This document shows positions 15,653-21,854 of a DNA stretch of 29,436 bases, in pieces. The stretch's first letter is position 1. Each line of letters begins with the position of its first letter. Source of the stretch: a virus; the IMG/VR virus record IMGVR_UViG_3300027782_000275, positions 1 to 29,436 of that record; one strand, 5' to 3'. The position numbers and the translations under genes are program-made. Below the pieces are notes generated by a model. The model was given only the letters and a program-made list of their open reading frames with translations, was not told the DNA's origin and did not search any database.

Positions 15653-18600
15653 TTATCCCTGACCTGGTTGACCTTGGGCCAAACCAAAGTTACTATTTGC
15701 TGCTAACACACTGTATGTATTTGCTGCTGTTTTAAATACGACAAATGAATAAACATCAATCGATTGTTGTTGTGTGGTTGCATAATCTGGTGCAGAATTG
15801 CCTAACCAATAAAGGGTTTGCAACACACCATCAATGTGTAAGTTTGCCTTATATCTAGTTGCACCTTGTTTCACTGCAAGTGCTACTGTAGATGCTTGAC
15901 CAATGTTTACCAAACTATCATAGATGCCACCTGCATTACCATTTGCTCTCAGATTGAATGTGACATTGGCAGTTGTGTTTGCTGAGAAAAAATAAGAAGT
16001 ATTATTTCCAATATCAATGTTGACATTACCACCAACAGCAGTAGGATAAATGTTAGCAGTTTCAAGTACCTGAATAATATTGATTGCTAAGTTCGAACCA
16101 AGTCTATTGGATGTAATCGTTCCGTTTGCGGTGTTTGCTTGATTAAATGCTGATTGTGCATGTGTTATACCAGAGTTTGCTTGTATGAATGCAGCATTTG
16201 CTTTATCGTATGCAGCATTTGCCTGACTGAATTGTGCAGTTACATTGGCAGTGACAAATGTATTTGTCGTTACGTTTGAACTACTAGGTCCAAACTCTAC
16301 CCACTGAAAACTATCATTGTCTTTAAAGTATGTGTATTCAGTACCATCATTTGAATCAATCCAAAGATGGCCATTTGCATTTGCGGTTGCTGGTGGTGCA
16401 GTAGCATAGGTAACGACAACACTACCACCATTTGCAGCGGCAGCATTCGCAGTATTCGCAACAATAAAAGCAGCATTTGCGTGAAAGAATGCAGATTGTG
16501 CATGAAGTATACTAGCATTTGCTTGAATGAATGCACCGTTAGCATAGACACCTGCTGAACCACCACCAAAGTTTTCGTAAGTAGTTCCATCATTTGTAAA
16601 CTGCCATGAGGTTGTTCCTTCATTCCAGAGCAAGTAAACATTTGCAGAAGAACCACGGTCAACTTCAATACCTGCATTCATCGTTGGTGCTGATGCTTGA
16701 TTGATTGCAGCATTCAATGTGATGATGTTGTCTGCAATCAGAACTGTCTGTGTATTGGCATATACTGTATTGCCAATAATAACAAGATTACCAGTAATAG
16801 TAACATCACCAGTAATCTGACCACCAACGTTTGCATTCAGTGAATTATTGGCACGAATGAATGCAGTTTGAGCATGTGCTATACCAGCATTTGCTTGAAT
16901 GAATGCAGCATTCGCAGTATTAAATGCTGGTTGTACTTGCGGTGCTACATTATTTGCGGAAATAAAAGCAGCGTTAGCATGATTAAATGCTGACTGTGCA
17001 TGGAATATTCCAGAGTTTGCTTGGATAAATGCTGTTTGTGCATGGAATATACCAGCATTCGCTTGGATAAATCCTGCGTTGGCATGATTGTATGCAGTTT
17101 GTGCATGAAATATACCAGCATTGGCCTGTACAAATGCAGTCTGTGCATGAAATATTCCAGCGTTTGCTTGAATGAATGCTGACTGTGCGTGGAATATTGC
17201 ACTATTCGCTTGAATGAATCCACCATTTGCATGATTGTATGCCGTTTGAGCATGTGCTATACCAGCGTTTGCTTGGATAAACGCCGACTGTGCATGTGCT
17301 ATACCAGCGTTTGCTTGGATGAATGCAGACTGTGCGTGAAATATTCCTGCATTTGCTTGGATGAATGCAGACTGTGCGTGAAATATTCCTGCATTTGCTT
17401 GGATGAATGCCGACTGTGCATGAAGTATACCAGCGTTTGCTTGAACGAATGCCGACTGTGCATGAAGTATACCAGCGTTTGCTTGAACAAATGCCGACTG
17501 TGCATGAAGTATACCAGCGTTTGCTTGAACGAATGCCGCATTTGCTTTGGCAAAACCAGCATTAGCATTAGCATATGCATTATTGGCCCAAAGCATTAAG
17601 TCTATAGTACCATTTGCCGCAAAAACATAATTCGCAAAAATGGCATTAGCACCAGTAATGTCACCAGCAGGTCCAGATGTTTGAATTGCATCTGCTACCA
17701 CATTACCAATAACAACAACGTTACCTGTTACTGTGCCACCAACGTTTGCATTCAGCGAATTGTTGGCACGAATGAATGCAGATTGTGCATGTAATATTGC
17801 TGCATTTGCTTGGATGAATCCAGCGTTGGCATGATTATAAGCAGTTTGAGCATGTGCTATTCCAGCATTTGCTTGTATAAATGCCGACTGTGCGTGAAGT
17901 ATACCAGCATTTGCTTGAATGAATGCTGACTGTGCGTGAAGTATACCAGCATTTGCCTGAATGAATCCTGATTGTGCATGAAGTATTCCTGCATTTGCTT
18001 GAATGAAACCTGATTGTGCATGAAGTATACCAGCATTCGCTTGGATAAATCCTGCGTTTGCCTGATTGTATGCAGTTTGTGCATGTGCTATTCCAGCATT
18101 TGCTTTTATAAATGCAGAGTTGGCATATGATTCAGCAGCATCGGAACCTATGTTAAAATAATTTGTGCCGTCATTAGTAACTGTCCACTTTAGTCCACTT
18201 TCATTCCACAACAAATAAACATTTGCAGAAGAACCACGATCAATCTCTAGGCCTGCATTTAGTATAGGTGAAGATGCTTGATTGATTGCAGCATTCAGGG
18301 TTAATATATTATCTGCAATTAATACTTGAGTAGTATTTACATACGTTGTGTTGCCTGTTACAAAAAGATTGCCTGTAATAAAAACATCACCAGTAACTGT
18401 GCCGCCAACGTTTGCGCTGAGAGAATTGTTCGCTCTTGTGAATCCTGCATTAGCATGATTAAATGCCGACTGTGCATGAAGTATGCCAGCGTTCGCTTGT
18501 ATGAATGCGGTCTGTGCATGAAATATACCAGCGTTTGCCTGAATGAATGCGGCATTCGCTTGGTTGTATGCAGTTTGAGCATGTGTTATTCCAGCATTTG

Positions 18601-20764
18601 CTTGAATGAATGCAGTCTGTGCATGAAATATTCCAGCGTTTGCTTGAATGAATCCAGAATTCGCTTGGTTATATGCAGTTTGTGCGTGTGCTATACCAGC
18701 ATTTGCTTGAATGAATGCCGACTGTGCATGAAGTATGCCAGCATTTGCTTGAATGAATGCAGATTGTGCGTGTAGTATTCCTGCGTTTGCTTGGATGAAT
18801 CCAGCGTTGGCATGATTATAAGCAGTTTGTGCGTGGAATATTCCTGCGTTCGCTTGTATGAATGCAGTCTGTGCGTGGAATATGCCTGCATTGGCCTGAA
18901 CGAATGCGGTCTGTGCATGAGATATACCAGCGTTTGCTTGTGTAAACGCAGACTGTGCATGAAATATTCCAGAGTTCGCTTGTATAAATGCTGTTTGTGC
19001 ATGGAATATACCAGCGTTTGCCTGAATGAATGCCGCATTTGCTTTGGCAAAAGCACCGTTAGCATTTCCATATGCATTGTTAGCATACATGAACAAATCA
19101 ATTGTGCCATTTGCAGCAAAGATATAGTTGGTAAAGATGGCATTAGCACCAGTGATGCTACCATTTGAACCTGATGTTCTTAGTGTGTTAGATGTTACAT
19201 CACCAGTGACTACTACATTCTGTGTGAACGTGACGTTACCCGTAACAACTCCACCATTGTTAGCATCTAATGAGTTGTTAGCACGAATGAATGCAGACTG
19301 TGCATGATATATTCCAGAATTTGCTTGAATAAATCCTGCGTTTGCATGATTAAATGCCGACTGTGCATGGAATATACCAGAATTTGCTTGTATAAATGCT
19401 GCTTGTGCATGGAATATTCCAGAGTTTGCTTGAATAAATCCAGCATTTGCTTGCCTAAACGCAGACTGTGCATGTGCTATTCCAGCGTTTGCCTGAGTGA
19501 ACGCGGATTGTGCATGAAATATTCCAGCGTTTGCCTGAGTGAACGCGGATTGTGCATGAAATATTCCAGAGTTCGCTTGTGTGAATGCTGCTTGTGCATG
19601 TGCTATTCCAACATTTGCTTTTAAAAATGCAGCATTGGCATATGATTCAGAAGCATCAGAACCTATGTTAAAATAATTTGTACCATCATTTGTAACCGCC
19701 CACTTATCAATCGTTTCATTCCAAAGAACATAAACATTTGCAGAAGAACCACGATCAATTTCTATACCAGCATTTAGTAACGGAGCAGATGCTTGATTGA
19801 TTGCTGCATTCAGTGTTAGAATATTATCAGCAATCAATACCTGAGTTGTATTTACATACGTTGTGTTGCCTGTAACACTAAGGTTACCTGTAATGAAAAC
19901 ATCACCAGTAACTGTGCCGCCTACGTTTGCACTAAGAGAATTATTTGCTCTTGTGAACCCAGCATTCGCATGATGGAACGCAGACTGTGCATGAAATATA
20001 CCAGAGTTTGCTTGGATGAATGCAGCATTTGCTTGATTGTATGCAGTTTGTGCGTGTGCTATTCCAGCATTTGCTTGGATGAATCCTGTGTTGGCATGAT
20101 TGTATGCTGTTTGAGCATGAAATATTCCAGCATTGGCCTGTGCAAATGCAGTTTGTGCATGAAATATACCAGCATTCGCTTGAGTAAATGCAGTTTGTGC
20201 ATGAAATATACCAGCGTTCGCTTGAGTAAATCCTGCGTTGGCATGGTTGTATGCCGTTTGAGCATGTGCTATTCCCGCATTTGCTTGTATGAATGCAGAC
20301 TGTGCATGAAATATACCAGAGTTCGCTTGAATGGATGAGGCATTTACTTCTCTAAACGCAGATTGTGCATGAAGTATTCCAGCATTTGCTTGAATGAATG
20401 CAGTTTGTGCGTGAAATATAGCAGCATTGGCCTGAATGAATCCTGCATTGGCATGATTGTATGCTGTTTGAGCATGAAATATTCCAGCATTGGCCTGTAC
20501 AAATGCAGTTTGTGCGTGGAATATTGCAGCATTTGCTTGAGTAAATCCTGACTGTGCGTGTGCTATTCCAAGATTTGCTTTTTCAAATGCTTGTTGTGTA
20601 AATATAACTGCACTTAAACCACCAATCTCAATAACACCAGTGCCTGCAGGTGTACCAATGAACAAAGTATTACTTACAAAAGAGTAAGCAGGTTCACCTA
20701 CATTTAATCTTGTCGGAGCAGCAGTTACTAACGACTGCTTTAATTGGATAACTGTATTTGCCAT
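15653..20764 (-). CDS. Giant repetitive tail fibre-like rod protein (1703 aa)
   Basis: The N-terminus (1-48; IQLKQSLVTAAPTRLNVGEPAYS...LFIGTPAG) resembles the Mtd N-terminal-type domain found at the start of many phage fibres. The body consists of 14-residue repeats of the form xQANAGIFHAQ(T/S)AFI; I count about 53 HAQ motifs. Five beta domains interrupt them, in alternating types A-B-A-B-A. Type A (VTGDVFITGN...LIADNILTLNAAIN...NAGIEIDRGSSANV...WNE...VTNDGTNYF) is a known tail-fibre module, and type B is shorter (NAIF.NY.FAANGTIDL). Near the end lies a HLWIDSNDGTEYTYFKD...WVEFG connector, then a C-terminal domain shared with the 216-aa protein. The repeats probably form a helical or coiled rod. 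Likely a long virion fibre. Only a weak ribosome site is seen, nine bases after the preceding gene. Confidence 0.86.
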   Translation of the reverse strand: MANTVIQLKQSLVTAAPTRLNVGEPAYSFVSNTLFIGTPAGTGVIEIGGLSAVIFTQQAFEKANLGIAHAQSGFTQANAAIFHAQTAFVQANAGIFHAQTAYNHANAGFIQANAAIFHAQTAFIQANAGILHAQSAFREVNASSIQANSGIFHAQSAFIQANAGIAHAQTAYNHANAGFTQANAGIFHAQTAFTQANAGIFHAQTAFAQANAGIFHAQTAYNHANTGFIQANAGIAHAQTAYNQANAAFIQANSGIFHAQSAFHHANAGFTRANNSLSANVGGTVTGDVFITGNLSVTGNTTYVNTTQVLIADNILTLNAAINQASAPLLNAGIEIDRGSSANVYVLWNETIDKWAVTNDGTNYFNIGSDASESYANAAFLKANVGIAHAQAAFTQANSGIFHAQSAFTQANAGIFHAQSAFTQANAGIAHAQSAFRQANAGFIQANSGIFHAQAAFIQANSGIFHAQSAFNHANAGFIQANSGIYHAQSAFIRANNSLDANNGGVVTGNVTFTQNVVVTGDVTSNTLRTSGSNGSITGANAIFTNYIFAANGTIDLFMYANNAYGNANGAFAKANAAFIQANAGIFHAQTAFIQANSGIFHAQSAFTQANAGISHAQTAFVQANAGIFHAQTAFIQANAGIFHAQTAYNHANAGFIQANAGILHAQSAFIQANAGILHAQSAFIQANAGIAHAQTAYNQANSGFIQANAGIFHAQTAFIQANAGITHAQTAYNQANAAFIQANAGIFHAQTAFIQANAGILHAQSAFNHANAGFTRANNSLSANVGGTVTGDVFITGNLFVTGNTTYVNTTQVLIADNILTLNAAINQASSPILNAGLEIDRGSSANVYLLWNESGLKWTVTNDGTNYFNIGSDAAESYANSAFIKANAGIAHAQTAYNQANAGFIQANAGILHAQSGFIQANAGILHAQSGFIQANAGILHAQSAFIQANAGILHAQSAFIQANAGIAHAQTAYNHANAGFIQANAAILHAQSAFIRANNSLNANVGGTVTGNVVVIGNVVADAIQTSGPAGDITGANAIFANYVFAANGTIDLMLWANNAYANANAGFAKANAAFVQANAGILHAQSAFVQANAGILHAQSAFVQANAGILHAQSAFIQANAGIFHAQSAFIQANAGIFHAQSAFIQANAGIAHAQSAFIQANAGIAHAQTAYNHANGGFIQANSAIFHAQSAFIQANAGIFHAQTAFVQANAGIFHAQTAYNHANAGFIQANAGIFHAQTAFIQANSGIFHAQSAFNHANAAFISANNVAPQVQPAFNTANAAFIQANAGIAHAQTAFIRANNSLNANVGGQITGDVTITGNLVIIGNTVYANTQTVLIADNIITLNAAINQASAPTMNAGIEVDRGSSANVYLLWNEGTTSWQFTNDGTTYENFGGGSAGVYANGAFIQANASILHAQSAFFHANAAFIVANTANAAAANGGSVVVTYATAPPATANANGHLWIDSNDGTEYTYFKDNDSFQWVEFGPSSSNVTTNTFVTANVTAQFSQANAAYDKANAAFIQANSGITHAQSAFNQANTANGTITSNRLGSNLAINIIQVLETANIYPTAVGGNVNIDIGNNTSYFFSANTTANVTFNLRANGNAGGIYDSLVNIGQASTVALAVKQGATRYKANLHIDGVLQTLYWLGNSAPDYATTQQQSIDVYSFVVFKTAANTYSVLAANSNFGLAQGQPGQG
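17321..17404. repeat. Exact tandem duplication of a 42-bp unit
   Basis: Two 42-base units, 17321-17362 and 17363-17404, are identical base for base, although most units in the array differ at several sites. This points to a recent duplication or gene conversion. Confidence 0.9.
17409..17534. repeat. Three near-identical 42-bp tandem units
   Basis: Units 17409-17450, 17451-17492 and 17493-17534 match except for a single g/a difference in the middle copy (gaacaaat against gaacgaat). They encode three VQANAGILHAQSAF-type repeats. Confidence 0.88.
19481..19564. repeat. Exact tandem duplication of a 42-bp unit
   Basis: Units 19481-19522 and 19523-19564 are identical; they encode consecutive TQANAGIFHAQSAF-type repeats. 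This is independent of the duplications near 17.4 kb. Confidence 0.9.
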
Positions 20765-20772
20765 TTAAATTC

Positions 20773-21003
20773 TTAGAAAAGACCGCCGAAAACTGAAGTA
20801 ATACTTGCTGTCAAGTTTGCCGAACTCTTAGTTTCAAACTTACTATTGGCCGCATTGTAGATGATTGTAAATCCATCTTCTAAACCTGTGGTTGAAACAT
20901 CATTAATTTCAGCAAAAGAAACGTTAGGTTTTGGTCGAAAATTCGATGATGTTATTGTTGTTCTGTTGGGTTGTGCTATTACAACCTTACCAATATCTGC
21001 CAT
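20773..21003 (-). CDS. Small conserved phage structural protein (76 aa)
   Basis: A 76-aa protein that opens MADIGKVVIAQPNRTTITSSNF and contains a short beta-hairpin-like segment (GLEDGFTIIYNAANSKFE). Proteins of this look occur next to tail-fibre genes in marine T4-like phages, but no function is known to me. It ends SVFGGLF, reminiscent of the FGG endings of neighbouring fibre proteins. It has a good ribosome site (GAGGTAAG) and lies between a 111-aa beta protein and the giant rod gene in one transcription unit. An adaptor or base segment for the rod is possible, on position alone. Confidence 0.75.
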   Translation of the reverse strand: MADIGKVVIAQPNRTTITSSNFRPKPNVSFAEINDVSTTGLEDGFTIIYNAANSKFETKSSANLTASITSVFGGLF

Positions 21004-21006
21004 ATC

Positions 21007-21342
21007 TTACCTCGTAACGGATGGTAATACAACTGCGGTACCTTCTACTACACGGGTCACAAGACCACTGGCAGTATTTGCAATTGTCAGATCATATACA
21101 TAACGACCTGCTGAAAGGAGAGCAGTATTTGCTGCGGTCATTGAAAGAGTAATCTCACCATTAGCATTACCAGTAATGGTTGCTGTCATGGTGTTTGCAG
21201 AAGTGGAATAGTAGGATTTACGTAATTGAGAAGATGCTCTATAATAATAAAGATTTAATGCATCACCTTGAGTATCATTGACAGAAACAGTTGAATTTAA
21301 ATTCGCACCCTGTTCTATTGTAATTTCTACATAAGCAGCCAA
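21007..21342 (-). CDS. Small beta-sandwich phage structural protein (111 aa, TTG start)
   Basis: A 111-aa protein that opens MAAYVEITIEQGANLNSTVSV and ends YVYDLTIANTASGLVTRVVEGTAVVLPSVTR. The alternating strands and the AGRYVYDL motif resemble small Ig-like/BppU-type phage domains common beside tail-fibre genes. The start is a TTG codon (21342-21340), supported by a strong AAGGAG ribosome site six bases upstream and by the in-frame MAAYVEITIEQG-type opening. A late-promoter-like CTAAATA box lies 21 bases upstream of the start and just after a strong terminator, so this is the first gene of the rod-containing unit. The role is unknown, possibly a baseplate or fibre connector. Confidence 0.8.
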   Translation of the reverse strand: MAAYVEITIEQGANLNSTVSVNDTQGDALNLYYYRASSQLRKSYYSTSANTMTATITGNANGEITLSMTAANTALLSAGRYVYDLTIANTASGLVTRVVEGTAVVLPSVTR

Positions 21343-21363
21343 GATTTTCTCCTTTTAATGCTA

Positions 21364-21370
21364 TATTTAG
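21364..21370 (-). promoter_or_regulatory. Late-promoter-like CTAAATA box
   Basis: Minus-strand CTAAATA lies 21 bases upstream of the TTG start of the 111-aa gene, followed by the AAGGAG ribosome site. It follows the UUCG terminator, so a promoter is required near here for the rod-containing unit. CTAAATA is a known late-promoter variant in cyanophage-type T4-like phages. Confidence 0.6.
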
Positions 21371-21393
21371 TCAATCGTATACCGCTAATAAAA

Positions 21394-21413
21394 AACCCTG
21401 CCGAAGCAGGGTT
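21394..21413 (-). terminator. Rho-independent terminator with UUCG loop
   Basis: Read on the minus strand, an 8-bp perfect stem AACCCTGC/GCAGGGTT closes a TTCG tetraloop (the very stable cUUCGg type) and runs into TTTT. It lies 18 bases after the stop of the 123-aa MAHF-family gene and before the next promoter-like box, so it separates two late units. It is the only clear intrinsic terminator that I see in the window. Confidence 0.92.
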
Positions 21414-21431
21414 CTTTTGAATGAAAATAAT

Positions 21432-21803
21432 TTATGTTGGTTGAACTTCGTTCAGAACCCACGACAATGACTCTTCTACCCAATGATAGTATTTACCATC
21501 ATCAGGCATTGCTGTAGGTGCATCCCATGCTGCCGTTTCGTTATTCAGTGTCCACGAAGCAAATGGTTTTGGAGGAACAAACGCATCGAGTTGTGAATTG
21601 TATGAATAACCAATTCCAGCATAGCGTTTACGTATGCTATGATTATACGAAGTTTGTTTCCAGTTGCCGCCAAATAAACGCTGACAGAATGCTACCCCGA
21701 TTTCTTCACGTTCTTGGCCATGTGCATCAAGACAATCATTATTACTTACAACGATGACTTGTGTAACAACATTATTATTATCAAGTTGTGCAAAGTGTGC
21801 CAT
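21432..21803 (-). CDS. Conserved T4-like phage protein, MAHF family (paralog 2)
   Basis: A 123-aa paralog of the protein at 11840-12214. Shared blocks are MAHFA.L, V.VV.N, GQEREEIGVAF, WKQTSYN, RKRYAGIGYSYNSQLDAFVPPKPFASW and a Trp-rich end (HWVEESLSW). The two copies differ at many positions, so the duplication is old or the copies were acquired separately. It has a strong ribosome site (AGGAG) and a cluster of NATAAATA/CTAAATA boxes upstream, and a UUCG-loop terminator follows its stop. It thus appears to be a nearly single-gene unit that follows a glycine-rich gene. Function unknown. Confidence 0.82.
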   Translation of the reverse strand: MAHFAQLDNNNVVTQVIVVSNNDCLDAHGQEREEIGVAFCQRLFGGNWKQTSYNHSIRKRYAGIGYSYNSQLDAFVPPKPFASWTLNNETAAWDAPTAMPDDGKYYHWVEESLSWVLNEVQPT

Positions 21804-21834
21804 TTAATACTCTCCTAAGTTAAACAATTTAATC

Positions 21835-21854
21835 TATTTAGTTATTTATTTATG
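21835..21854 (-). promoter_or_regulatory. Cluster of late-promoter-like boxes
   Basis: Three overlapping or adjacent minus-strand matches (CATAAATA, AATAAATA, CTAAATA) span the stop codon of the 899-aa glycine-rich gene and lie 31-50 bases upstream of the 123-aa MAHF gene, which has a strong AGGAG site. At least one is likely a functional late promoter; CTAAATA at 21835-21841 has the best spacing. Confidence 0.55.

Larger units (their letters stand above)
15653..20764 (-). repeat. 42-bp / 14-residue repeat array inside the rod gene
   Basis: The gene is built of a 42-base unit encoding a 14-residue repeat with conserved HAQ and QAN; about 53 HAQ motifs are counted. Most copies have diverged at third positions. 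Half-units (NHANAGF, NQANAAF) occur between full units. The array is interrupted by five beta domains at roughly 19640-19945, 19065-19275, 18125-18430, 17570-17765 and 16535-16850. Confidence 0.9.

Noticed and set aside
17000-20551. Plus-strand cysteine-rich repeat frames (CRLCMKYTSVCLNE type) opposite the rod gene
   Set aside because: They are the mirror of the 42-bp repeat in another frame; the repeat preserves the open frame automatically. The minus-strand frame has recognisable fibre domains and runs unbroken for 1703 codons.
15653-20764. CRISPR array
   Set aside because: The 42-bp repeats are directly tandem and coding, with no unique spacers and no cas genes.
15653-20764. Diversity-generating retroelement target, because the N-terminus resembles that of Mtd
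   Set aside because: No reverse transcriptase, no template repeat and no C-type lectin variable domain are visible in the window. The Mtd-type N-terminus is common in fibres without such elements.
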